In this document: positions 1 to 7,540 of the stretch, one piece after another
Layout: every line of letters starts with the position of its first letter
Position numbering within the stretch: the stretch's first letter is position 1
NCBI RefSeq assembly: GCF_000482385.1
Contig: NZ_AXVD01000042.1
Span: 1 to 34,719 of the forward strand
DNA: 34,719 bases
Direction of reading: 5' to 3'
Source of the DNA: Nocardia sp. CNY236
GTDB lineage: Bacteria; Actinomycetota; Actinomycetes; Mycobacteriales; Mycobacteriaceae
The notes under the pieces: generated by a model
What the model was told of the DNA's origin: nothing
The model's input: the letters and a program-made list of their open reading frames with translations, nothing else
Database searches by the model: none
Made by a program: the position numbers and the translations under genes

Positions 1-2
1 TG

Positions 3-533
3 GACCGGTCGGCGCCGGTGTTACCGATGATGCCGGGCATGTCCGAGCGGCGCACCCACGACTACGTCCGCCACGGCACCACCACCTTGTTCGCCGCGTT
101 GAACACCGCCACCGGCGAGGTGATCGGCCAGATCCACCGCCGCCACCGCGCCACCGAGTTCAAGAAGTTCCTGACCAGGCTCGACAAGCACGTGCCTGCC
201 GAGCTCGACGTGCACCTGATCTGTGACAACTACGGCACGCACACGGCGCCGATCATCGTGAAATGGCTTGCGGCACATCCACGCTTCCACATGCATTTCA
301 CCCCGACCTACTCCCCCTGGCTCAACGAGGTGGAACGCTGGTTCGGACTGCTGACCGACCAGCAACTCCGCCGCGGCGTCCACAGAAGTGTTGCCGCGCT
401 GGAGAAATCGATCCGTGACTGGGTCGCTGCCTGGAACGAGGACCCGAAACCGTTCGTGTGGACCAAGACCGCTGACGAGATCCTCGAACGCCTCACCTCA
501 TATTTGAAACGAATTCCAGGCGCGGGACACTAG
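3..533 (+). CDS. IS630-family transposase, 3' part (5' end outside window)
   Basis: This is the C-terminal catalytic part of an IS630-type DDE transposase. The reading frame is open from the first bases of the window, so the start lies outside; a GTG at 18 is internal. Two of the three acidic residues can be seen: Asp in LICDNYGTH and Glu in LNEVERWFGLL. The end (..YLKRIPGAGH) is the normal end of the family. The stop codon TAG (531-533) lies inside the CTAG where the next element is inserted, so this gene was the target of that insertion without being interrupted. Whether it is functional depends on the missing 5' part. Confidence 0.9.
   Translation, partial: DRSAPVLPMMPGMSERRTHDYVRHGTTTLFAALNTATGEVIGQIHRRHRATEFKKFLTRLDKHVPAELDVHLICDNYGTHTAPIIVKWLAAHPRFHMHFTPTYSPWLNEVERWFGLLTDQQLRRGVHRSVAALEKSIRDWVAAWNEDPKPFVWTKTADEILERLTSYLKRIPGAGH
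530..533. repeat. CTAG target duplication, left copy
   Basis: CTAG directly abuts the left inverted repeat, and an identical CTAG abuts the right one at 2117-2120. Because CTAG is a palindrome, duplication cannot be told from the ends of the repeat by sequence alone. Confidence 0.7.
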
Positions 534-565
534 CTTGAGTTTTAACCTCTGGGCTGCTGTTTTGT
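534..565. repeat. Left terminal inverted repeat of the CTAG insertion sequence
   Basis: 32 bp, pairing with 2085-2116 with a single G/A mismatch at position 19 of the repeat. Confidence 0.88.
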
Positions 566-596
566 GACCCCGCGTGCTCATGGGTGAAGCCCTTGG

Positions 597-2108
597 TTGA
601 TCATGTCCTCTTGTGAGAGAAAGACTTTCAACAACCAAGGGCTTCAGTTGAACAGTGTGCACGACACCGGCTGCGCTGGCACGGTCGGGGATCTTTCGGG
701 CTTCCGGCGCGAGTTGTATCGGTGCCTTACTCGGCGGGCGGACGCTGCGTTCGATCTGGTGGACGCGGTGTTGTGCGCGGACGGGCCGGTGCGGTCGCTG
801 CCGGAAATTGTCGTTGATCAGTGAGCATCGCCGAGGGCACGGCAGTGTCTATGCGGCCCTGGATCGCGGCCGGGTCGATATCGCCCGGCTGCGTCGTGCG
901 CTGGTGTCGGTGCCGCTGCCGCGAGCCGCGGACGGTCGCCTGGTGCTGGCGGTGGATATCACCGCCTGGTTGCGGCCCGAGGCCCATACCTGCCCGCAGC
1001 GGATCTTGTGTCACACCTACGGGCGGGCGAAGAACACCGCACAGATGATCCCGGGATGGCCGTATTCGGTGGTCGCCGCCCTGGAATCGGGGCGCAGTTC
1101 CTGGACCGCACCTCTGGACGCGGTGCGGCTGACCCCGGGAGATGATGCCGCGACCATCACCGCCGGCCAGTTGCGTACCGTCATCGGCAACCTGATCGAG
1201 GCCGGGCACTGGCAGCCCGGTGACCGGGATATCTGGATCGTCGCCGACGCCGGATACGACGCACCCCGGGCTGGTGTTCCTGCTGGCCGATCTGCCCGTG
1301 GCCATACTCGGACGGATGCGGTCGGACCGGGTCCTGCGCCGCCGCGCACCCGCATGGCAGCCCGGAACCACCGGCCGTCCACCACGTCACGGCGGTGAGT
1401 TCGTTTTCGGTGATCAGACGAGCTGGGGTGAACCCGACACTGCTGTCACGACCGACACTCGCCTCTACGGCCCGGCCATGGAATCGTCTGCATCCCAGGC
1501 TCATCCACCGTGGGTCGTGGGTGGCCCGGGCCGGGAAGCTGCCGGTGATCGAAGGCACCGTGATCCGGCTCGATGCCAACCGCCGCCCCAGCGGCGCTAT
1601 ACCGAAACCGGTGTGGTTGTGGCATTCGGAGGTCGACCTGGACCACACCGAGGTCGCGGTGTTGTGGCAGGCGTTCCTGCGGCGTTTCGATATCGAGCAC
1701 ACCTTCCGGATGCTCCAACAGACCCTCGGCTGGGCCTGCCCGAAACTGCGGAACCCGGAAGCCGCCGATCGGTGGACCTGGCTGCTTCTGGCCGCTTACA
1801 CCCAACGACGCCTGGCCCGCAACCTCACCATCGATCTACGGCGCCCCTGGGAGAAACCTGTTGCTCCGCAACGGCTTACACCCGCTCGTGTTCGTCGAGG
1901 GTTTCGGCACCTCCGCCGGAAAGCGGCATGTCCGGCCAGAGCACCGAAACCCTCCCGCCCCGGTCCAGGTCGCCCGGCCGGTCACCACAACCAGCGGCCG
2001 GCACCCCGCTACGACGTGCACATCAAGACCACCAGCGACAAGAAACCATCCCTGACGGCTGGGCCGCGACCCCGCAGAAACTCCACAAAACAGCAGCTCA
2101 GAGGTTAA
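597..2108 (+). pseudogene. Frameshifted DDE-type transposase of the CTAG insertion sequence
   Basis: The protein is recognisable along its whole length but is spread over three frames. Residues up to RSLPEIVVDQ lie in one frame (to 824). EHRRGHGSVYAALDRGR through IVADAGYDAPR lies in a second (about 815-1265). LVFLLADLPVAILGRMRSDR through TDTRLYGPA lies in a third (about 1265-1480). Then RLHPRLIHRGSWVARAG through TSDKKPS returns to the first. At least three frameshifts are therefore needed, and the gene is dead. It resembles the actinobacterial putative-transposase family with the signatures DAGYD and FDIEHTFRMLQQTLGW; I remember these as family NF041680, from memory only. The inverted repeats are still nearly perfect, so transposase supplied in trans could in principle still act on the ends. 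Confidence 0.85.
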
Positions 2109-2116
2109 AACTCAAG
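2085..2116. repeat. Right terminal inverted repeat of the CTAG insertion sequence
   Basis: Inverse of 534-565 with one mismatch; followed at once by CTAG (2117-2120). Confidence 0.88.
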
Positions 2117-2140
2117 CTAGGCGGTGTCCCCGAAGGCTGA

Positions 2141-2707
2141 ACTGAGCAATCGCAGCCGACTTCCTCGCGGACCGTCGGCCGCCACCTCGCCCAGCGCGGG
2201 CTGAACCGGCGTCGATTCCTGGACCCGGGCGGCGAACCGAACCGGGCGCCATGCCGGATCATCGCGCGCCGACCGGGGCATATGGTGCATGTCGACATCA
2301 AGAAAGTCGGCCGGATCCCCGACGGTGGCGGCCGGCGTGTCCACGGCCGAGGTTCTGTCCAGGACCTGGCCGCACGGGCCGCGGCCACACGCCGCCGACC
2401 CGGGTATGCGTTCCTGCACACCGCGGTCGACGGCTACTCGCGCCTGGCCTACACCGAAGCCCTCGATGATGACAAAGCGGTCACCGTGATCGGGTTCATG
2501 TTCCGGGTCAGAGCGTTCTTCGCCGCGCACGGCACTACCCGATCGAGCGGATCGTCACCGACAACGACGCCTGCTACAAGGCGAAAGACTTCGGCGCTCT
2601 GGAACATCCACTACAACTATCATCGACCCCATTCGGCCGCCGGAGACCGGCCACCAGCCAGCCGCCTCCACACCGGCGTCACCAACGTCACGGCCTCATA
2701 CAACTAG
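2141..2707 (+). pseudogene. IS481-family transposase remnant, truncated with internal deletion
   Basis: From about 2171 the frame reads TVGRHLAQRGLNRRRFLDP, then GHMVHVDIKKVGRIPDGGG and YAFLHTAVDGYSRLAYTEAL, the core of an IS481 DDE transposase including the first two catalytic Asp regions. After FFAAHG the frame shifts (IERIVTDNDACYKAKDF is in another frame). A deletion then removes the segment expected to hold the catalytic Glu, joining directly to LWNIHYNYHRPHSAAGDRPPA and the normal C-terminal end. The N-terminal HTH part is missing, so the copy is not functional. Confidence 0.82.
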
Positions 2708-2720
2708 GTTCCCTCCATGC

Positions 2721-3494
2721 CTATTCGAGCACGGCGCCGCAGGTCATATTGATCTCCGTGCCGGTGATCGAGCGGGCCAGGTCCGACGCGGCGAATGCCG
2801 CGACATTACCCACATCTGCCAACGTGGCAGAGCGCCTGAGCAGGGTGGCGCCGTCGATCATCGAGGTTATCTCCAGGCGCTCGTCCTCGGGCAGGGAGTC
2901 GGGCAGCGACTCCGGGATTCCACCGGTGCGCAGGGTCACCAGGCGGATGCCGCTCTCGCCCAATTCCTGTGCCCACTGCCGGCGCAGCGCCTCCACCGCA
3001 TCCAGGGCGATCTTGAAGCCACCCAAGCCGGACATACCGTTGCCTGTGCCGCCGAAGGTGAGCACCGTGCCGGACCCGTTGCGTATCATGTGTGGCGCCG
3101 CAGCCCGGGTAGTAAGGAACTGGGTACGGGTGGCGGTGAGGATCGGTCGGAGGAACTCGTCCGTCGATATCTCGAGGAGCGGCTTGTGGACGTCCTGATA
3201 GCCGATCACGTTGACGGAAATGTCCAGCGCGCCGTCGTTGTCGGCGACGCTGTCCACGAAGTCCAGGACCGACTGCTCGTCCAGGGCGTCGACGTGGGCT
3301 GTGGCGACCTCTCCGCCGTCGGCGCGGATGCTGTCGGCCACAGCGTCGAGTGTCGCTCTCGTCCGGCCGGCGAGATGGACCCGCGCGCCATGACCGGCGA
3401 AACCGCGGGCGATGGCCTGCCCAATCGGTCCGCCCGCACCGTACACGACCGCTACTTTGTCTCGGAGTATCCGGTCGGCCAGAGGCCAGTTCAT
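2721..3494 (-). CDS. SDR-family oxidoreductase-like protein lacking the catalytic Tyr
   Basis: 257 aa with a Rossmann fold of the short-chain dehydrogenase type. The N-terminus has the nucleotide-binding loop VVYGAGGPIGQAIA (about residues 17-30), and AGRTRATLD follows as the second strand. The usual NNAG is NVIG here. In the active-site segment (TFGGTGNGMSGLGGFKIALDAVEAL) the YxxxK signature is not present: Lys is there, but Leu occupies the Tyr position. C-terminal ITGTEINMTCGAVLE matches the normal SDR end. Known: some divergent SDRs lack the Tyr. Inference: dehydrogenase activity is doubtful, and the substrate is unknown. The start codon overlaps the stop of a 26-codon ORF (ATGA), suggesting translational coupling. 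Confidence 0.85.
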   Translation of the reverse strand: MNWPLADRILRDKVAVVYGAGGPIGQAIARGFAGHGARVHLAGRTRATLDAVADSIRADGGEVATAHVDALDEQSVLDFVDSVADNDGALDISVNVIGYQDVHKPLLEISTDEFLRPILTATRTQFLTTRAAAPHMIRNGSGTVLTFGGTGNGMSGLGGFKIALDAVEALRRQWAQELGESGIRLVTLRTGGIPESLPDSLPEDERLEITSMIDGATLLRRSATLADVGNVAAFAASDLARSITGTEINMTCGAVLE

Positions 3495-3571
3495 AATGTT
3501 TCCCTTAGTTCGTAGGTGTCTGGGGTTGGCGCCCTGTATGCCCAGGGCGGTGCGGACGCCAGTTCAGTCAC
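3491..3571 (-). CDS. Small ORF (26 aa) coupled to the SDR gene
   Basis: GTG start at 3571, preceded by GAAGGG at a reasonable distance. It reads VTELASAPPWAYRAPTPDTY and ends with a TGA overlapping the ATG of the SDR gene. It may be a leader peptide, or the shortened stub of a longer gene. I do not recognise it. Support is only the ribosome site and the 4-nt overlap. Confidence 0.35.
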   Translation of the reverse strand: MTELASAPPWAYRAPTPDTYELRETL

Positions 3572-3679
3572 GACACACCCTTCCCGGCTTCTGCGATTCG
3601 ACGCAGTCATTGAGAGTCCTTTCCGATGAGTACGAACCTCTGCTGTACGGACGGCTCAACGCCGCAATATTCATCGTCC

Positions 3680-3830
3680 GCTCTGGTGTGCCGTGACCTG
3701 CGTCTGGTGCTGGGGCGAGCAGACCGGGCCACCGCCCCGCGGGTGCGGTTGGAGCTGGACGCCCTAGCTGTTTCCGTCGGGGGCTTCGAAGAAGACGAAT
3801 CGGACGTTGTCTTCGAGGCCCATCAACGAC
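3680..3830 (-). pseudogene. Remnant of a VOC (glyoxalase-like) protein C-terminus
   Basis: Downstream of the methyltransferase, in the same frame, the minus strand reads GLEDNVRFVFFEAPDGNS followed by TAG (3764-3766) and then GVQLQPHPRGG. This resembles the last strand of VOC-superfamily proteins, normally ..DPDGNSW.., with the Trp codon replaced by a stop. No upstream part of the domain is visible. The rest of the 3572-3832 interval holds nothing I can name. Confidence 0.4.
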
Positions 3831-3832
3831 AC

Positions 3833-4450
3833 TTACCGATTGTCGGCCGAGCCCACGACCGCCGCGATTGCGGCGCATGGCCGGTGGGCGCCAACGCTGG
3901 GCCGCTGCTGGCGATCGACCTCCGAGAAGCCAGCTCGGGCCAATCGCTCGGCGAATTCGTCAACGGGCCATCGATAGGCCGTCACGACCTTGTGGTCGAA
4001 GGCGGCCACCTCGTCGCCGTCGAAGAAGCCGACCACCAGCGCGCCAGCTGGAGTCATCACTCGGTGGAACTCGGCGAGTACACCGTCCAGCTCTTGGGGC
4101 GGCACGTGGATCAGCGAGAACCAAGCCAAAATACCGGCGACGGAATGATTCTCGACGCCCAGGCTATTCATCGACCCGAGGTGGTACATCCCGTGCGGAT
4201 CGGCAGCTTTCGCATGGGCAATGAACTCGGGAACCACGTCGATCCCCCTCGCATCGACACCCATCGACCGAAGGTGGCCGGTGATATGGCCGGGTCCGCA
4301 GCCCACGTCGAGCACGGCGCCAGGCCGAATCGACAGATGTTGTCCGATGAAGGCGAGGTCGTCGGCATGTACCTGCCGACTCGTGCCGAACAGCTCGATG
4401 TAAAGGTCTGCCACGGAGGCGTACGCGTGTCGAACCTGCTTCACATCCAC
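3833..4450 (-). CDS. Class I SAM-dependent methyltransferase
   Basis: 205 aa. Motif I is VLDVGCGPGHITGHL (about residues 46-60), followed by GVDARGIDVVPEFIAHA with the acidic residue that binds the adenosine ribose. The later strands AGILAWFSLIHVPPQEL and HRVMTPAGALVVGFF are typical of the UbiE/methyltransf_11 type. Substrate unknown. The ATG at 4450 has no clear ribosome site, but TATAGT lies on the minus strand just upstream (4457-4462), so a leaderless transcript is possible. It diverges from the HTH/clamp pair across a 83-bp gap that contains a palindrome. Confidence 0.88.
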   Translation of the reverse strand: MDVKQVRHAYASVADLYIELFGTSRQVHADDLAFIGQHLSIRPGAVLDVGCGPGHITGHLRSMGVDARGIDVVPEFIAHAKAADPHGMYHLGSMNSLGVENHSVAGILAWFSLIHVPPQELDGVLAEFHRVMTPAGALVVGFFDGDEVAAFDHKVVTAYRWPVDEFAERLARAGFSEVDRQQRPSVGAHRPCAAIAAVVGSADNR

Positions 4451-4482
4451 CGCGTGACTATACGAGCCTTTACGATCCGACG

Positions 4483-4514
4483 TTGGATGGCTCGGGCGTC
4501 AAAAATATTTTGAC
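4483..4514 (+). promoter_or_regulatory. Promoter with overlapping palindromic operator candidate
   Basis: A perfect 7-bp inverted repeat, GTCAAAA-ATA-TTTTGAC, occupies 4498-4514. A -35-like TTGGAT (4483-4488) and a -10-like TATTTT (4506-4511), 17 bp apart, would direct the HTH/clamp genes, so a protein bound to the palindrome would cover the -10. The outward TTGACG on the minus strand could also serve the methyltransferase. Seen in sequence; regulation is inference. Confidence 0.5.
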
Positions 4515-4533
4515 GATGCGATAGGATGGGAGC

Positions 4534-4905
4534 ATGCCCGATCCCGAGCCGCCGGAGGCCGCTCTGGTCACCGAGTGGTTGCTTGCCACATCACCCGCAC
4601 AGAACGATGCACACCACAGCAACCCAGCGGCAGCTGTGCGCGCAGTGCTGGACCGGCTGGCCGCCGATGACGAGGTCGAGTTGCCGCATCACGTCATCTA
4701 TGCCTCGGTCGTGTTGCTGATGGTCGCGCGGACCGAGCTGGATCGTCTGGAACTGGAGTTGATGCGGGCTGCCAACGAACACGGCAACAGTTGGAGCTGG
4801 ATCGCCGAAGCGTTCGGTCACCGATCCAAGCAGGCCGCTCACGCGAGGGCCAGCGCCCTACACCGCCGCTTCGAATATCGGCCCCTGAACGAGGAAGAAT
4901 CCTGA
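4534..4905 (+). CDS. Small HTH-like protein preceding the accessory sliding clamp
   Basis: 123 aa. The C-terminal third (HGNSWSWIAEAFGHRSKQAAHARASALHRRF) looks like the helix-turn-helix of actinobacterial proteins that typically read SWAEIGAALG-SRQAAHERF. The middle is a probable long helix (ASVVLLMVARTELDRLELELMRAA). AGGA at 4523-4526 gives a ribosome site 7 bases before the ATG. Its TGA overlaps the ATG of the clamp gene (TGATG), so the two are probably made together. Inference: a small DNA-binding partner or autoregulator, perhaps binding the palindrome at 4498-4514. I do not recognise a named family. Confidence 0.75.
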   Translation: MPDPEPPEAALVTEWLLATSPAQNDAHHSNPAAAVRAVLDRLAADDEVELPHHVIYASVVLLMVARTELDRLELELMRAANEHGNSWSWIAEAFGHRSKQAAHARASALHRRFEYRPLNEEES

Positions 4906-6086
4906 TGAAACTATGCCTCGACCGCGACTGTCTCGTGGATGCGGTATCGGTTGTTGCCCCAGCAGTTCCTCGACGTCCCCCGAGTCCGGTCCTGGCAGGC
5001 ATTCGACTGCGTGCGGAGCCGGATATGGTATCGGTCGCGGGGTTCGACTACGAAATCTCCTCGCATACCCGGATTGTCGGCGCCGAGGTGAACGAGTCGG
5101 GACAAGTGCTGGTCTCGGGACGGTTGCTCACCGAAGTCGCCAAGGCTCTACCCGCGCGACCGGTCGAAATGTCCCACAATGGAGACGGGCTCGAAATCGT
5201 CTGTGGCCAATCGCGGTTCGCGTTGCCGCTCATGGCAATCGATGAGTATCCAGAACTTCCGTCCACACCTCCGACCGCGGGTGCTGTCGACCAGACAGGT
5301 TTTTGCGACGCCGTTGCCCAGGTTGCCGTTGCCGCCGGACGCGACGACACGCTGCCGATGCTGACCGGGATCAACCTCGAATTCCATCCCGGTTTCCTGC
5401 GGTTGGTCAGCACCGACCGGTTCCGCATCGCAATCCGTGAACTCGAATGGCAGCCAGCCGATCCGATCAACAACGAACCAGGCGCCAGCATGCTGGTTCC
5501 AGCCCGCGCCCTCGCGGAGACCAGCAAAGCCTTGGCGGGGCCGAGGATCGAGATTGCCGCCGGCCCGAGTCGAACCATCCTGGGACTCACGACCGGCGCT
5601 CAGCACCACACGTTGCGGACACTCGACATGCCCTACGCTCCATACCACAGCTATCTCGAGGACAATCGAACCTCGACCGCCCGGCTCGACAGCGCTGCGT
5701 TGGTCGAAGCGATCAAGCGCGTATCGCTGCTGTCTTCGCGAGGCACACAAGTTCGGCTGACCTTCACCGCAGCCACAACGCGCCTGTCCGCTGGCAGTGA
5801 CACCGAAGGCAAGGCGGAGGAGACTATCGCCTGCGAATTCGACGGTGAGCCGCTTACCGTAGCCTTCAACCCCCGTTACCTGCTCGAAGGACTGGCCGCG
5901 ATACATGCCGAATCCGTTGAGATCGCGTTGAACGGTCCAACCAGAGCCGCCAGACTCCGCACGGCCCATCACAGACCCGACGAACAACTGCGTGACGGAC
6001 TGAGTTACGTGCTCATGCCGGTCCGTCTTCCCGGTGATGGGTCGTATGCGGGATCGCTGCGGGAAACAGCCGCTCGACCGCAGTGA
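4905..6086 (+). CDS. DNA polymerase III beta subunit (sliding clamp) paralogue
   Basis: 393 aa, the usual length for DnaN, with three clamp domains. Recognisable points are VLAGIRLRAEPDMVSVAGFDYEISS in domain 1, LPMLTGINLEFHPGFLRLVSTDRFRIAIREL in domain 2, EEIACEFDG-like VAFNPRYLLEGLAAI in domain 3, and the C-terminal LSYVLMPVRLP that is characteristic of actinobacterial clamps. None of dnaA, recF or gyrB is nearby, so this is not the chromosomal dnaN locus. It is an accessory copy in a mobile region, coupled to a small HTH gene. Known: extra clamps can confer resistance to clamp-binding antibiotics (GriR for griselimycin) or have regulatory roles. Which applies here is open. The ATG at 4905 is chosen because of the TGATG overlap. 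Confidence 0.9.
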   Translation: MKLCLDRDCLVDAVSVVAPAVPRRPPSPVLAGIRLRAEPDMVSVAGFDYEISSHTRIVGAEVNESGQVLVSGRLLTEVAKALPARPVEMSHNGDGLEIVCGQSRFALPLMAIDEYPELPSTPPTAGAVDQTGFCDAVAQVAVAAGRDDTLPMLTGINLEFHPGFLRLVSTDRFRIAIRELEWQPADPINNEPGASMLVPARALAETSKALAGPRIEIAAGPSRTILGLTTGAQHHTLRTLDMPYAPYHSYLEDNRTSTARLDSAALVEAIKRVSLLSSRGTQVRLTFTAATTRLSAGSDTEGKAEETIACEFDGEPLTVAFNPRYLLEGLAAIHAESVEIALNGPTRAARLRTAHHRPDEQLRDGLSYVLMPVRLPGDGSYAGSLRETAARPQ

Positions 6087-6420
6087 CGATGGCTGCCCGA
6101 CGGTCGGCCAGGAACTGATCACGCGCGCCGCTTTCGATGGAGGGCAGGCCAGGTTGGTCGGCCCAGGCCATCGACAACTGGTTGACGAACACGAGAATGT
6201 CCAGCGGGTCCCACGAGGAATCGAGCAGTCCGTCCTGCTGCGCCCGCCGAAGCACCTCCGCCTTGCGGCTGGCGGTGTCCCGAGCGGCATCATCGGAGCC
6301 AGTGCCAGCGAATTCGAGGTGCCCCCAACGCATCAACCGTAGGTTGACAGGGTTGGCGACGAAATAGTCGTGGACTCGTCCGGCATGGCCGGGCAGGTCG
6401 ACGCGATCCGCTGTGCACAC
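6013..6420 (-). pseudogene. TetR-family regulator C-terminal fragment
   Basis: The segment DYFVANPVNLRLMRWGHLEFAG through SWDPLDILVFVNQLSMAWADQP and RRAAIVTAVERLFP is a typical TetR ligand-binding domain. The N-terminal HTH is absent: at about 6400 the sequence becomes unrelated (an aldo/keto reductase-like fragment in the other orientation). The 3' end overlaps the convergent clamp gene by about 70 bp. Confidence 0.75.
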
Positions 6421-6455
6421 GACTTAGGCGCGACCTTCTTCGATACCGCCGACCC
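6398..6455 (+). pseudogene. Short aldo/keto reductase-like fragment
   Basis: The plus strand reads AIRCAHDLGATFFDTAD, which matches the second strand and catalytic-Asp region of aldo/keto reductases (usually ..A.DLG.TFFDTAE.YG). Only about 17 residues are visible, between the TetR and SoxR remnants. Such genes often sit beside SoxR/MerR genes, which fits, but the match is short. Confidence 0.35.
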
Positions 6456-6783
6456 GCAGCCGACGCAGTCCGCGAAGTCGTCGTGCAGCTGGCGCAGTCG
6501 GGCGTCGAGGTCCAACTGCGAGCACTCGGTCATCCGCGTCCAGTCCTGATCAGTGCCAGCACCTCCGCGACCTTCGCCAGCGGCACGCCGACGTTGGGCG
6601 ATGCGGATCAGGGCCACCCGACGCAGCGTGTCGCGGGGGTAGAACCGCTGGTTGCCGGTGGTGCGCCGGGCTGCTGATCAGGCCCTGGCGCTCGTAGAAG
6701 TGCAGGGCCGAGACGGTCACCCCGCTGCGGGCGGCGAGCTGTCCGACGGTGAGTTCGGAATGGTCCGGGCGGTGGTCAGTCAT
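6440..6783 (-). pseudogene. SoxR-like MerR regulator, frameshifted
   Basis: Starts MTDHRPDHSELTVGQLAARSG and VSALHFYERQGLI, the MerR helix-turn-helix and wing. After LISS the frame changes (expected GNQRFYPRDTLRRVALIRIAQ is found in another frame). It changes again for VGVPLAKVAEVLALI, and back for RLRQLHDDFADCVGCGS. Only two Cys (CVGC) of the four-Cys iron-sulfur cluster of SoxR-type proteins remain before the fragment runs into unrelated DNA. The gene is dead. Its start overlaps the end of the TetR gene by 8 bp. Confidence 0.75.
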
Positions 6784-7399
6784 CGTGGTCCCCCCTGCCG
6801 TCGGGCGAGGTGTCGGGGCCGGGCGGCGGGCCGCCGCCTGGCCCCTGGGCGAGTAGTCCGGTGGCGACCTCCAGCACCGCCCGCTGCTTCTCCTCCGGGC
6901 CGCCGGGCAGGTCCTGCGTCGCGACGGGACCGAAGTAGACGGTGAGCAGCGCCGTGAGGCCGCGGACGTTCTCGATGAGGGGAGCGTCCGGTTCGACGAC
7001 GAGCTGAGCCAGGGCGGAGACCCGGTCCTGGAGCCGCTGGCCGACGGTCGTCTCCCGGAGCGTGGCGTGGTTCTCCTGGGCCAGGCTCAGGATCGGCGCG
7101 GCGTGCACGAGTGCCCGGCTGTAGCGCCGCAGCAGCTCCTGTTTCGCCTCGTTGGTGCGGGGTTGCCGCCGGCCCCACTCGATCAGGTCGTCCAGTTGCC
7201 GGTAGAGGTCGTCGAACAGGCTGGCGAGGATGTCCTCCTTGGCCTGGAAGTAGTAGTAGAGCGCCGCCTTGGTGATGCCGAGCTGGTCGGTGATGCCGCG
7301 CAGCGAGGTCTTGTCGTAGCCCCGCTCTCTGAATGCCTGCAGCGCGACGGCCTGGATGCGTTCGCGGGTGTCCTTGCGGCGCGGGGTCGGCTTGTTCAT
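6776..7399 (-). CDS. TetR-family repressor, likely of the divergent efflux gene
   Basis: About 207 aa. The N-terminal HTH reads RERIQAVALQAFRERGYDKTSLRGITDQLGITKAALYYYFQAKEDIL (about residues 11-56), a classic TetR domain. The C-terminal part is the variable ligand-binding domain, ending in a Pro/Gly-rich tail. ATG at 7399 is preferred to GTG at 7405 because AGAAGGG lies five bases before it. It faces the MFS gene across 141 bp, the standard arrangement for a repressor and the pump it controls. Base composition is more GC-rich than the flanks. Confidence 0.9.
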   Translation of the reverse strand: MNKPTPRRKDTRERIQAVALQAFRERGYDKTSLRGITDQLGITKAALYYYFQAKEDILASLFDDLYRQLDDLIEWGRRQPRTNEAKQELLRRYSRALVHAAPILSLAQENHATLRETTVGQRLQDRVSALAQLVVEPDAPLIENVRGLTALLTVYFGPVATQDLPGGPEEKQRAVLEVATGLLAQGPGGGPPPGPDTSPDGRGDHDD

Positions 7400-7458
7400 T
7401 CGCACCCTTCTCGTAGAGTACTGATTTTCGTCCGTTTCGGCCCATGGTGCCGGCTTCC

Positions 7459-7505
7459 TTGACGCCCAGTCACCCCCGTTCTACCGTGACTACACTACTA
7501 ATTAG
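7459..7505 (+). promoter_or_regulatory. Promoter/operator region between TetR and MFS genes
   Basis: TTGACG (7459-7464) and TACCGT (7482-7487), 17 bp apart, form a plausible promoter for the pump. The perfect palindrome CTAATTAG (7498-7505) lies just after it and could be part of a TetR operator. AGTACT, another small palindrome, lies nearer the TetR start. GGGAG precedes the pump ATG. Confidence 0.45.
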
Positions 7506-7540
7506 CCGGGCGGCAAGTAAATAAGCGGGAGTGGGTAGAC

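Larger units (their letters stand above)
534..2116 (+). mobile_element. Complete 1,583-bp insertion sequence with 32-bp inverted repeats
   Basis: The left repeat (534-565) begins CTTGAGTTTTAACCTCTG and the right repeat (2085-2116) is its inverse, with one mismatch in 32 bases. Both ends are flanked by CTAG (530-533 and 2117-2120), which is either a 4-bp target duplication or a palindromic target. The inside is filled by one decayed transposase gene. The insertion sits at the stop codon of the IS630 transposase, between the arms GGGACAC and GTGTCCC of a small inverted repeat. Confidence 0.88.

Noticed and set aside
3626..4513. 295-codon plus-strand frame opposite the methyltransferase
   Set aside because: Antisense of a well supported methyltransferase; no motif.
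5148..6293. 381-codon minus-strand frame opposite the sliding clamp
   Set aside because: Mirrors the clamp gene, which has clear family motifs; no domain in the antisense reading.
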